Part shown: one piece after another, positions 8,737 to 19,972 of the stretch
Layout of the letters: each line of letters begins with the position of its first letter
How positions within the stretch are numbered: position 1 is the stretch's first letter
Assembly: GCF_037893015.1 (NCBI RefSeq)
Contig: NC_133666.1
Coordinates: 3,594,239 to 3,658,238 of the forward strand
Length of the DNA: 64,000 nt
Reading direction: 5' to 3'
Origin: Macrotis lagotis
Lineage: Eukaryota > Chordata > Mammalia > Peramelemorphia > Peramelidae
Notes under the pieces: model-generated
Seen by the model: the letters and a program-made list of their open reading frames with translations, nothing else
Database searches by the model: none
What the model was told of the DNA's origin: nothing
Made by a program: the position numbers and the translations under genes

Positions 8737-11205
8737 ATGAAATTCATAGCCCAACTCTATACCAATAAATTTGATAATCTAAGTGAAATGGATTAATATT
8801 TACAATAATATAAATTGCACAGGTTAAATGAAGAAGAGATTAAATACCTAAACAAACCTATCTCAGAAAAAGGAATTCAACAAGACATCATTGAACTCCC
8901 TAAGAAAAAATCTCCAGGGCCTGATAGATTCACAAGCGAATTAAACCAAACATTGAAGGCACAATTGGTTCCAATTCTATATAAACTCTTTGGAAAAATA
9001 GGGGAAGATGGAACTCTGCCTAACTCTTTCTATGAAAGCAATAAGATGCTGTTACCTAAACCAGGAAGAGTTAAAACAGAGAAAGAAAATTATAGACCTG
9101 TCTCACTGATGAATATAGATGCAAAAATCTTAAATAAAATCTTAGCAAAACGATTACAAGTTATCACTAGGATAAAACATTATGATCAAGTAGAATTTAT
9201 TCCAGGAATGCAGGGTTGGTTCAATATTAGGAAAACTGTTAGTATACTCAATCATATCAACAACAAACCTATCAGAAATTATATGATCTTATTAATAGAT
9301 GCTGAAAAAGCTTTTGCAAAATACAGCATCCATTCCTACTAAAAACACTAGAAAATGTAGGAATAAATGGACTGTTCCTTAGAATAATTAGCAGTATGTA
9401 TTTGAAACCATCAACAAGCATTATATTCAATGGGTAGAGGCTAGAGGCATTCCCAATAAGATCAGGGGTGAAACAAGGGTGCCCATTATCACGACTACTA
9501 TTCAATATTGTATTAGAAATGTTAGCATCAGCAATTAGAGAAGAAAAAGAAATTGAAAGAATTAGAATTGGGAAGGAAGAGACAAAACTCTCACTCTTTG
9601 CAGATGACATCATGGTCTACCTAGAGAATCCTAAGAAATCATGCAAAAAACTACTCGAAACAATTAGCAATTTTAGCAAAGTTGCAGGATATAAAAATAA
9701 ACCCTCATAAATCCTCAACTTTTCTATATATGACTAGCAAGATACAGCAGGAAGAGCTAGAAAGAGAAATCCCATTCAAAGTAACCTCAGACAATATAAA
9801 ATACCTGGGAGTCTATTTGCCAAGACAGACTCAGAATCTTTTTGAAAACAATTATAAAACACTTCTCACACAAATTAAATCATATTTAAATAACTGGGCA
9901 AATATCAACTGCTCATGAATAGGGAGAGCTAATATAATAAAAATGACAATTCTACCAAAACTAAACTACCTGTTTAGTGCCCTACCAATCAAAATCCAAA
10001 AAAATTACTTTAATGAGTTAGAAAAAATTGTAAGTAAATTCATATGGAGAAATAAAAAGTCAATAATTTCCAGGAGCTTAATGAAAAAAGTGCAAAAGAA
10101 GGTGGCTTAGCCCTACCTGATCTAAAATTATATTATAAAGCATCAGTCATTAAAACTGTTTGGTATTGTCTAAGAAATAGAGTGGTGGACCAGTGGAATA
10201 GACTAGGTGTAAAAGTAGGAGATGATTATAGTAATCTGCTGCTTGATAAACCCAAAGAGTCCAGCTGTTGGGACAAAAACTCCCTCTTTGATAAAAAACT
10301 GCTGGTATAGTTGAAAGATAGTATGGATGAAACTTAGATTAGACCAACACCTAACACCCTATACCAAGATCCACCTGGTTACAGGACTTAGAAATAAAAA
10401 ACATACTATAAGCAAATTAGAAGATCAAGGACTAGTTTACCTGTCAGGTCAATGGAAAGGGGAGCAGTTTATGACTAAGGAAGAGTTGGAGAACATCACC
10501 AAAAACCAATTAGATGATTTCGATTACATTAAATTAAAAGGCTTTTGCACAGATAAAACCACTGTAACCAAGATCAAAAGAAATGCAGTAAATTGGGAAA
10601 CAATCTTTACAACTAATGATTCTGACAGAGGACTCATTTCTAAAATATACAGAGAACTGAGTCATATTTTTAAAACAAAAAGTCATTCCCCAATTGACAA
10701 ATGGTCAAAGCATATGCAAAGGCAATTTACAGATGCGGAGATCAAAGCAATCCATAGCCATAAGAAAAATTGCTCTAAAGCGTTACTTATTAGAGAAATG
10801 TAAATTAAAGCTTCTCTGAGGTACCACCTCACACCTCTCAGATTAGCCAATATGACCAGAAAGGATAATGGTCATTGTTGGAAGGGTTGTGGGAAATCTG
10901 GGACACTATTACACTGTTGGTGGAGCTGTGAACTCATCCAACCTTTCTGGAGAGCTATTTGGAACTACAGCCAAAGGGCAACAAAAATGTGCATACCCTT
11001 TGACCCAGCAATACCACTACTGGGTCTATACCCTGAAGAGATGATGAAAAAGGGTAAAAACATCACTTGTACAAAAATATTTATAGCAGCCCTATTTGTG
11101 GTGGCAAAGAATTGGAAATCAAGTAAACGTCCTTCAATTGGGGAATGGCTTAGCAAACTGTGGTACATGTATGTCATGGAACACTATTGTTCTATTAGAA
11201 ACTAG
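7578..11205 (+). pseudogene. L1 ORF2 (endonuclease and reverse transcriptase), broken
   Basis: Recognisable domains follow in order. The AP-like endonuclease starts with NVNGMNSP near 7590, has QETHLK near 7680, GDLN near 7988 and SDHNA at about 8240. The reverse transcriptase has SPGPD near 8910, [11 protein letters not shown] near 9090, KQGCPLS near 9470 and the catalytic LFADDI near 9595. The Cys-rich C-terminus is near 10880 with C-X3-C-X7-H-X4-C spacing. The frame is split into about seven pieces by stops and frameshifts. An AAAT microsatellite (8690-8740) disrupts the linker between endonuclease and reverse transcriptase. ORF2p nicks target DNA and copies L1 RNA at the nick. Confidence 0.88.
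8660..8740. repeat. (AAAT)n microsatellite inside L1 ORF2
   Basis: Repeats of AAATAAAT extend for about 70 bases within the ORF2 coding region between endonuclease and reverse transcriptase, and account for one of the frame disruptions. Confidence 0.85.
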
Positions 11206-11676
11206 GGGGGATGGGAATTCAGGGAAGCCTGGAGGGATTTGCATGAATTGATGCTGAGTGAGATGAACAGAACCAGAAAAACACTGTATACCCTAACAGC
11301 AACATGGGGGTGACGTTCAACCTTGAAGGACTCGTTCATTCCATCAGTGCAGCAATCAGGACAATTTGGGACTGTCTGCAAAGGAGAGTGCCATCTGTAT
11401 CCAGAGAAAGAACTGTGGAGTTTGAACAAAGTTCAAAGACTATTTCCTTTAATTTATAAAAAAAAAAAAACAGATATCTTATTGTCTGATCTTGCTATCT
11501 CTTAGACTTTTTGTTTCTTCCTTAAGGATATGATTTCTCTCTCATCACACTCAATTTGGATCAATGTATGTACAACATGGAAACAAAGTAAAGACTGACA
11601 GATGGCTTTCTATGGGGGGGGTAGGGAAGTAAGATTGGGGGGAAATTGTAAAACTCAAATAATATCTTTAATAAAA

Positions 11677-11692
11677 ATAAATATATTGTCTC
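11677..11692 (+). repeat. Right target-site duplication of the full-length L1
   Basis: An exact copy of the 16-base word at 5175-5190, directly after the L1 3' end. Confidence 0.85.
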
Positions 11693-12964
11693 ACGACATG
11701 TTCAATATGGATCTTTGTTTAGCATAGTTATTAATGTAGACCTTATATAAGATTGCTTAACCCTTCCAAATACCTTTAAATAACACTAAATAAATTCTAG
11801 CATGGCAGAACCCACATAAAGACAGAGAACAATTTTCCAGCCCAAGACAACTTAGTCAACAGGAAAAGCCTATTGCACCAGGGTGAGAAGCATAGTGCAG
11901 TACAGCCTGGCCTCAGAAAACAGGGAGCAGGTCTCTGGAGGCACTGAATTCACAGCAGCACCTAGAGGAACAACTGGTGAGAAGGAGATTACAGGGGTCT
12001 TTTTACTAGCACTCAGGCAGGACTGGATCTGGATTGCCCATTTTCAGATCTGGATCATAGTCCCAGGGAGAGAAGAAATAGCACATCTGGAACTTGCTGC
12101 TGCAGGGGAACAAGACCCTCAACCCTGTTCCAGGGCAGAAGAGTATTTGTGGTCACTCACAGAGCACTTCTCCTTAGATCAAACCGCATTGAAAGAACTG
12201 AAAACTTTGAGGTTCCTAGAAGTAACTAGGAAAACAACTGCACAAAACCTCAGAAGTTTTAGACAGTGCACCCTCAACCCTGGAAGCAGAGGCCTCCTTT
12301 AACTGAAAGTTAAAATCAAGTGATAGGCTGTGAAAATGAAGAACAGAAATAAAAGACAAAAAAAACCCCTTTGATATTGAAAGTTACTTTGATGATAATG
12401 AAGATCAAAACACACTCAGGAAAAGTTAACAAAGTGAAAGCTCCTACATCCAAAGACTCCAAGAAAAATATGAATTGGTCTCAGGTAATGGAGAGCTCTA
12501 AAAGGATTTCAAAAATCAATAAGAGAAGTAGAAGAAAAATTGGGAACAGAAATGAGAGTAATGCAAGAAAATATGAAAAATGAGTTAGCAGTTTGTTAAA
12601 GGAGACATTAAAAAATACTGAAGAAAACAACACCTGAAAAACCAGACTGGGTCAAATGTCAAAAGATGTAGCAAAATGAGGAAAAGGATGCCTTAAAAAG
12701 TAGAATTAGCAAATTGGAAAAGAAGGTTCAAATCTTCATTGAAAAAAACAATTCCTCAAAAATTAAAATTGAGCAAATGGAAACTAATGACTTTATGAGA
12801 AATCAAGAAATAACAAAACAAAACAAAAAGAATGAAAAAATAGAAGACAGCATGTAAAATATATTAGAAAAACAACTGACCTGGAAAATAGATCCAGGAA
12901 ACATAATTTTTTGCACTCCCTGAAAGTCAAAATCAAAAAAAGAGCCTAGACATCATTTTTATTT

Positions 12965-14340
12965 TTTAACTTTTTCAAATGAAAGTTTTCAACTTTCATT
13001 CTTTTTTTTAATATATTTTATTTGTTTTTCCAACTACATACAGCAGTAGTTTTTACCAATCTTTTTTGGCAACGTTTTTAGTTTTACATTTTTCTCCCTT
13101 CTTCCTTTCCCTCCCCTCCTCCCCCTGACAGAAAGCAATCTTATATAGGTTCTACGTTCATAACCATGCTAAACAAAGATCTATATTCATCATGTCATGA
13201 GAGAAGAATGAGATCCAAATGGAAGGAAAAATATTAGAGAAAAAATGACATAAAACATATGAGAACTTTTAAAAATTGAAAATAATAAACTTGGTCTTTG
13301 TTCAAGCTCCACAGTTTCTTCTCTGGATATGGATGGTGTTTTCTATCACAAATCTTTTTAAATTGTCGTTGATTATTGTACTCCTGAAATGAACAAGTCC
13401 ATCAAACTTGACCATCACCCAGTGTTGTGGTTAGTGTGTATAATGTTCTCCTAGTTTTACTTCACTCAGCATCAATTCCTGCAAGTCTTTCCAGGCTTGT
13501 CTGAAATCCCATCCCTCATGATTTCTTTTTTTCCCCTTTTTTTTCTGGGGGGGGGGGGTTGCTAGGCAATGGGCTTAAGTGACTTGCCCAAGGTTACATA
13601 GCTAGGTACTTATTAAATGTCTGAGGTAGGATTTGAACTCAGGTCCTCCTGACTCCAGGACTGGTGTTTTAAACACTGCATTACCTAGCTGCCCCCCCTC
13701 ATGATTTCTTTTAGAATAAGAGTGTTCCATCACATTCACATACCACAATTTGTTCAGCCATTCCCCAATGGATGGGCATCCCCTCAATTTCCAATTCTTT
13801 GAATATTTTTGTACAAGTGACATGTTTGACCCTTTTCACAATCTCTTCAGGATTAAGACCCAGTAGTGGTATTGCTGGATCAAAGGTATGCATATTTTTA
13901 TTTCCCTTTGGGCATAATTCCAAATTGTTCTCCAGAAATGTTGGGTCAGTTCACAACTCCACCAATAATGCATTAGTGTTCCAGTTTCCCTATATTCCAA
14001 CACTGATCATTTTCCTTTCTAGTCATATTGGTCAATCTGAGAAGTGTGAGGTGGTAGCTCAGAGATGTTTTAATTTGCATTTCTTTAATCAATAATGATT
14101 AAGAGCAATTTTTCATATGACTATAGCTTTGATTTCTTTGATTTCTTCATCTTAGAATTGCCTTTCCATAGCCTTTGACCATTTAAAAATTGGGGAATGA
14201 CTTTCAACATTCATGCTTTTGCAAGTTTTTGAGTTCCACATTTTTCTATCACCCTTTCTTCCCTCCTTCCTCCCCATGAAATCTCACAATCTCATATAGG
14301 TTGAAAATGTACACTTGTGTTTAACATATTTCCATTTTAG
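12965..14340 (-). mobile_element. L1 3' end, antisense, inserted in the HAL1-like element
   Basis: The sequence is the reverse complement of an L1 3' UTR and ORF2 C-terminus. Its left end is T-rich, then CCCTCCTCCCCCTGACAGAA, and near 13745 the rc of the ORF2 phrase ending PSIGEWLNKLWYV. A second 3' UTR piece lies at 14206-14340. Flanks AGACATCATTTTT and AGATATCATCTTT look like a diverged target-site duplication. A SINE at 13530-13695 is inserted in it. Confidence 0.7.
13530..13695 (-). repeat. tRNA-derived SINE with 17-bp target-site duplication, antisense
   Basis: The SINE body is in reverse orientation. CCCTCATGATTTCTTTT occurs at 13513-13529 and 13696-13712, a perfect duplication, so this is the youngest layer of a three-level nest (SINE in L1 in HAL1-like L1). 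Confidence 0.92.
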
Positions 14341-15420
14341 CTAGATATCATCTTTCAAAATATCATTATGGAAAACTGCCCTGATATTCTACAACCAGAG
14401 GGCAAAATAGAAACTGAAAGAATCTACCAATCACCTCCTGAAAGAGTTTATATTCTTATGTGGGATGATGATAGTGACAACTTATATGAATTTTCTCATT
14501 ATCAGGGCAGTTAAAAGGCATATTTCTCTCTATATATGTATCTATCTATTTATCTATCTATCTTTTGAAGCAAGTATCTCTGGTAAAGGTCTCATTTCTC
14601 TGAGTCAAATTTATAAAAATAAGAGCCCTTTCCTAATTGATAATCAAAAGATATGGACAATTTTCAGATGTGATTGTGATTACCGATGCTATCTATGCCC
14701 GTATTTTAAAAATGTTCTAATTCACTATAGATTGGAGAAATTCCAATTAAAACAATTCTTAGGTACTACCTTGTACCTATTAGATTGGCTAATATGACAA
14801 AAAAGAAAAGTGACAAATGTTGGAGGGGATGTATGGAAAATGAGACATGAATGCACTCTTGGTGGAGTTGAGAACTGATTCAGCCATTCTGTTGAGCAAT
14901 TTGGAAATATGTTCAATGGACTTATAAAACCATGCTTATTCTTTGACCTATCAATGCCACCCCCAGATCCAGATTCTAAAAGAGATGAAAATCAAAAAAG
15001 AACAGATCCTAAATGTACAAAAATGGTTGTAGTAGTACTTCTCTGGTGGCAAGGAATTGGAAATTGAGGGGATGCTTATCAGTTGGGAAATGGCTAAACA
15101 AACTGTGGTATGTGATTATGATGGAATGCTATTCTACTATAAGAACTGATGAGCAGGGTACTCTCCAAAAAACCTAGAAAGATCACATGAACTGATGCAA
15201 AGTGAAACCTACTGTGACCAAAGTAACAGCAGTATTGTAGGATGATCAGTTGTAAATGACTTTGTTTTTCTCAGCAATACAGTGATTCAAGAAAACTCTG
15301 AAGCATTTAGGATGAATAATGCTATTCATGCCCAGAGAAAGAGCTGATCGTATCTGAATACAGAATGTAGCATACTTTTTTGACTTTATTTTCCTTGAGG
15401 TTTCTTTTTGGGGGGAGGTG

Positions 15421-15769
15421 GTTATGTTTTCTCTGATAACATGACTATTATGAACATGTTAAAAAGAAAAGAATGCAGGCACTGCATAAGGGTCTTTTCT
15501 TCTGCGGAAGAAACAAATCTGTATAGTTGATCAGGTGAATGTGCACTTCCACTACCACTTCCGGGGTATCTTTCCCAGTTGGGGAAGGAAGGATTAGAGA
15601 GGGGCCTTGTTGCACTATGCAGAAAAGCAGAGTTTCTTCTTGGGCCCTCCAGTCCGAACCCCTCTCTTGTGTTGATAGTTGGGGCCTCTGCTGCTACTGT
15701 TTCCCACAGGAAATACATTTTCTACCCATAGCTATGTTAGGTATATGATTTGATTCTTTTCTAATTTTT
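15421..15769. other. Unassigned stretch after the HAL1-like element
   Basis: No convincing coding or repeat signal. Short open frames exist on both strands but have no recognisable protein features. Confidence 0.4.
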
Positions 15770-16420
15770 TTGGTATACTCATTAATAGTCAAGTAATATA
15801 TCCATTCTGAATATATCAGAGCAATATGAAGTAAGATATTGGTTTGTGCCTAATTTTTGCTAAACTGCTTTATAATTTTCCCAATAATATTTATTAAATA
15901 AGTAATTTACATTTTTGGCTTTATCAAACATTGAATTATCAAACATTGTTTCTGATCCTCCCTTATCTAGTCTGTTTTATTGATCCACTTGCCTTGTCAT
16001 TTTGAAAGATTTCTCTTTTTATTATGACATCTTGGACTCTGTTATTATTATTGTATAGAAATTTTGTTGATTCTTGAATATTTATTTTGAAACCTGCAGC
16101 TTTGCTGTAGTTATTGTCTTTATTTGTATCTTTGGTGATTCCCTAGAATTTTCCAAGTAAACCATAATGTCACCAACAAAAAGAAAAAGCTTTATCAATT
16201 TGATACCTATCATCATGATTTTAATTTTTTCTTATCTAATACTAGAATTGCCTATTAAATTTCTTAAACTATATCAAACAATAGTTGGGAGAGTGTGTGT
16301 CCCTGCTTTACTCTCATGTTTATTGGAAACATTTCTAATACATTCTCATTGCTTAGGATGTATGCTTTTCATTTTAGATACCTCTTTTACAATCTTATAA
16401 AGGCCTAGTTTGTTTGGTCT
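15770..16420 (-). mobile_element. Old L1 reverse-transcriptase fragment, antisense
   Basis: The plus strand contains the complement of typical ORF2 phrases. AAACCATAATGTCACCAACA is the region opposite the FADD box, and GAGTGTGTGTCCCTGCTTTA is opposite the QGCPLSP box. It is strongly diverged and has no open frame, so it is older than the full-length L1. Confidence 0.6.
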
Positions 16421-17286
16421 CATGGTTTGGGTGAAAGAAAATATCTAGATCTGGTATTTCTAGAAAATCAAAGCTCAGGAAAACGATATGATCAATCATG
16501 AACCTTATTGCTATGCAATGCAGCAAGTAGGCAAACAAAGCATACATACATTCATTTGCACACTTTGGCAATATATATAGACAGGTTTATCCCCAAATGC
16601 AAGCAAGAACCTGAGGATGAGGGAAATGTGTCAGAGAGGAAACATGATCAAATTTGGGGTTCAGGTGGCAAGATTTTATACCCTAAGGATTGACTGAATT
16701 AAGGTAATCAGTGCCAGATGTAGGAAGGGATATTCCTAATCAGAGCCAGATGTAGTAAAAAAAATTCTCCGAGTTTCTTATTGATTCTAGGCTTAAGTAA
16801 AACTAGGATAGGGGGAGTTTCTTTCTTGAGACCATAAACTTGTGGAAAGGTTTAACATTAATTATCTAAAGTAGTGGAAGAAGAATGATTCGAGGACCCT
16901 AGGATAGGTCAAAAGTTCATCCAATTAAAAAACTGTAATCCTTATCTGCCTGACACAGAGTTAGTAGTGGAAAAGAAAAGTACAAGTGTATTTTTCCTCT
17001 ATGTTTCTATGGGCATTGGGACTACTTAGGCTAAGTAGCTCCATATTGGAGTTGTATCATTATAATATGGCAGCACTATGAATAATATCCAATAATATAA
17101 AGATCATCATATCACAATATAAAGCTTACTTATCACAAGATTTCTCTGTGCTATAGGCACAGAAGTTTGTAGGGCTATTTTAGCATAAGTAAATTTTATA
17201 CTTCATCAAAGGTTTATGTATTTATTAAGATAAGCATGTAGTACTTTGTTTTTAATGAATGTGGTCTGTTTCACAGGGCTTTATTT
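16421..17286. other. Unassigned AT-rich stretch
   Basis: I see no gene, no SINE and no clear LINE signature here. It may be unique DNA or an old repeat. Confidence 0.35.
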
Positions 17287-17299
17287 AAAGTGATATTGG

Positions 17300-17436
17300 G
17301 GGGGCATCTAGGTGGCACAGTGGATAGAGCCCCAGTCCTGGAGTCAGGAGGACCTGAGTTCAAATCTGACCTCAGACATTTAATAATTACCTGTGTGACT
17401 TTGGGCAAGTCACTTAGCCTTATTATCTTGCAAAAA
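17300..17436 (+). repeat. tRNA-derived SINE with 13-bp target-site duplication
   Basis: AAAGTGATATTGG flanks it at 17287-17299 and 17437-17449. The A box region TCTAGGTGGCACAGTGGATA and B box GAGTTCAAATC are clear. Confidence 0.92.
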
Positions 17437-17654
17437 AAAGTGATATTGGTCTACTCTTTCCTTCTTTGATTTTTTTCCCCTGATTTAATTGTTAAGATTC
17501 TATTTGTCTCATCAAAACAGTGTGGCAGAAGGGTCTTAACTATTTAGAAAAATCCAGTATTGGTATTAATTATTCTTTAAAATTCTGACATTATTTTCCC
17601 AAGTTATCAGGACCGGGAGTCTTTTTTTGTTGTTAATTCCTTTACAGGTTGTTC

Positions 17655-17771
17655 TGTTTGAGTGCCAATGATGGCACTGTGGATATAAAAAAAGGCCAAA
17701 GACAGCCCCTGCTCTCAAGGAGATTACAATCTAATGGAGACAACCTGCAAAGAAATATATGCAAGGTAAGC

Positions 17772-17825
<54 letters not shown>

Positions 17826-18162
17826 AAGACAGAGAGATAATTGGACAGATAGCTAATGAGATAGATGGGAAACAATTAGAAGAGTTAAAACACTGAAATT
17901 AAGAGGTTTTAGGTTAGAAGGTGGAATTTTCTTTGGAACTTAAAAGATACCATGGTGGTCAGTAGTTAGAATGGAGCAGAGAGAACATTCCAGGTATGGA
18001 AGACAATTAAACAGAATGCTAGGAGCCAAGAGATAAGGCATCTTGTTCATGGAATAGCCAGGAGGCCAGTGACAATGAATTGAAGATTATGTGTCAAGAA
18101 GTGAGGTGTTAGAAGACTGGAAAGGTGGATGGTACAAAGATGACAGAGAAAAGGCAGGGACT
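17655..18162 (+). repeat. Dispersed repeat of unknown class, copy 1 (left part)
   Basis: It begins with the phrases CCCTGCTCTCAAGGAGATTA and CAATCTAATGGAGACAAC, then GAACATTCCAGGTATGGAAG. The same phrases in the same order occur near 36190, 59390 and, in part, 26580. A GATA microsatellite (17772-17825) lies inside. The repeat continues after an L1-derived insertion at 19673-19770 (TATGAAGGTTTTTGAATGCC). Confidence 0.65.
17772..17825. repeat. (GATA)n microsatellite
   Basis: About 13 tandem GATA units, mostly perfect. The apparent minus-strand protein over it (LSIYLSIYLSI...) is an artefact of the repeat. Confidence 0.95.
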
Positions 18163-19672
18163 TGCCTAAGCTCTCCCAAATTCCCTTGCAAACAACTTTA
18201 AATTATACCTCAAAATGAAGTCTGCAGTGCCAGACCCAAAAAGATGAAGTGAAATAATTTTGTAGCCCAAGACAACTTAGAACAGTAGGAAAGATGTGTC
18301 ACCCAAGGGTGAGAGTAGAGCCACAATTCAACTCCAGCTGTGCCAAAACTGGCTGAACTCTAACAAATCAGCAATAGACCTTGGGCACAACTGAAATAGC
18401 AACTACAGTGGCAACTTCAGAACACAGATGATAAGGGGGTTGGGCAATTGATCAAAAGGATATTACAGGAGTCTCTTTGCTGGCACTAGAGGCAGGAGTA
18501 AGCTTCCTGTCACAATCCTGGGTCTTAGTCCCAGGGCAAGGAGGAGCACTAGCACACCAGAACTCTTGGCTTACAGGAGAAGGAGCGCCCTAGTCAAAGT
18601 CCTTTTTTAAAAAAAAATTTAATTTTTTTTCATTTTTGCAACACAATGGGGTTAAGTGACTTGCCCAAGATCCTGCAGCTAGGTAATTATTAAGTATCTG
18701 AGTTTGGATTTGAACTCAAGGCCCCTTGACTCCAGGGCCAGTGCTCTATCCACTGCACTACCTTGTGTTCACTCACAAACCAAGCCTCAGATCAGAAAAG
18801 TAGTAAATATACCTTACCCTAGCTCATATCACCTAGGAAGAACTTACAGACTCCACCCCAACTCGCTCTGAAAATAGCTGCACAAAAATCCTGAACCTTG
18901 GACAGTATCCCCTTAGCCCTGGAGCAAAGCTCAGCTTTACCATATCAAGTTAAAAGTCAAGAAATAGGTTGGAAAATGAGCAAAAAAAAAAATATCCAGA
19001 TCATAGGAAGTTACTATAGTGACAGGGAAGATCAAAACCAACCCAGAAGAAGACAACAAAGTCATAAATGGTATATTGAAAGCCTCAAAATATATATAAT
19101 GGATTTGGACTCAGGTCATTAGAAAAGCTTAAAAAGAATTTTAAAATTATGAGCAGGATGCTCTCAAAAAAACTTGGAAAAGCTTACATGAATTGATTCA
19201 AAATGAAATAAGCAGAATCAGGAGAACATTTGTGCACAGTAAAAGCAACATGATATGATGACCAGCTTAGCTAGTCTCAGTCATACAATGATACAAGACA
19301 GTTCCAAAGAATACTGTTCAGCTACAGAGAAATTCCTGATCTTATCTGAATTCAGATTGCTTCAATGCAATAGTATCTGAATTGTATCAGATAGTATCTG
19401 AATGCAGTATGCTTCATACTTGTTTACTTTATTTTTCTTGGACTTTTTTGGGGGGGAATCTGTATTTTGTTCACAACATTACTAATATAGAAATATGCTA
19501 TACATGACTACACATGTATAGCCTAATATGAAATTGTTTGCCTTCTCAGTGAGTGAAGAAGGGAGAGAGGGAGGGAGACAAAGAATTTAAAACCCTAAAA
19601 TTTAAAAAAAATGTTAAAAATTATTTTTACATGTAATTGGGGGGAAAAGAAAACAGTTCATGGAAAAACAAT
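18163..19672 (+). mobile_element. Internally deleted L1: 5' UTR joined to 3' end
   Basis: 18180-19140 shares with 11780-12500 the L1 5' UTR phrases GCCCAAGACAACTTAG and AGGGTGAGA, and later AAGTTACTATAGTGACAGGG. At about 19145 it switches to L1 3' sequence (GAGCAGGATGCTCTC, compare 15150) and ends near 19650 with TTTTTACATGTAATTGG. ORF1 and ORF2 are almost wholly absent. GAAAAGGCAGGG and GAAAAGACAGGA flank it, a possible target-site duplication, and the host repeat continues on both sides. A SINE lies at 18622-18768. Confidence 0.6.
18622..18768 (-). repeat. tRNA-derived SINE, antisense
   Basis: GGGTTAAGTGACTTGCCCAA core, TTTGAACTCAAG B-box complement and GCTCTATCCACTGCACTACC. It is inserted in the L1 5' UTR, whose TCACTCACA sequence continues after it. 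Confidence 0.88.
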
Positions 19673-19972
19673 GAAAAGACAGGAAAGGCCTAAATTATGA
19701 AGGTTTTTGAATGCCAAACGGAAGATTTTAGGTTCTCCAATAAATATAGCAAAGACAGAGTTCTGGGAAGCCTATCAACAGCAATAAGACAAAAGAAAGA
19801 AACCAAAAGCATAAAGCTAGATAAACAGGAGATAAAACTATCTCTCTATTTGCTGATAGCATGCTGTACACTTGTAAAATCCTATGAAATCAGTAAAGAT
19901 AATAGTTGAGATAATAACTTTAGAAAAGTTGAAGCCTACAAAATAAATACTCAAAAATCAATTGCATTCCTT

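Larger units (their letters stand above)
5191..11676 (+). mobile_element. Full-length LINE-1 retrotransposon, inactive
   Basis: The order is complete: 5' UTR beginning GAGACTTCTGGGCAAGATGG, ORF1 (about 5991-6971), a long purine-rich spacer, ORF2 with endonuclease, reverse transcriptase and Cys-rich C-terminus (about 7578-11205), and a 3' UTR ending in TAATAAAAATA. The length is about 6.5 kb. A 16-base target-site duplication flanks it. ORF1 and ORF2 each carry several frameshifts or stops, so it cannot retrotranspose. The intact target-site duplication and readable domains suggest a moderately recent insertion. It shows that this L1 lineage produced full-length copies with classic target-primed insertion. 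Confidence 0.9.
11760..15420 (+). mobile_element. HAL1-like L1: 5' UTR and ORF1 joined to ORF2 C-terminus and 3' UTR
   Basis: 11760-12960 is L1 5' UTR (GCCCAAGACAACTTAGTCAA, shared with 18270) and ORF1 coiled-coil sequence. ORF1 resumes at about 14345 (GGAAAACTGCCCTGATAT). It is followed within about 150 bases by ORF2 C-terminal sequence (ATTAGATTGGCTAATATGAC at about 14780) and the 3' UTR to about 15420. The whole endonuclease and reverse transcriptase region is missing, which is the half-L1 layout. Antisense L1 3' fragments (12965-14340) with a SINE were inserted later. Nothing in it is an intact frame. Whether it belongs to a replicating HAL1 lineage or is a one-off deletion needs comparison with genomic copies. 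Confidence 0.65.

Noticed and set aside
17642-17875. Minus-strand frame with Ser-Ile-Tyr-Leu repeats.
   Set aside because: Translation of the GATA microsatellite.
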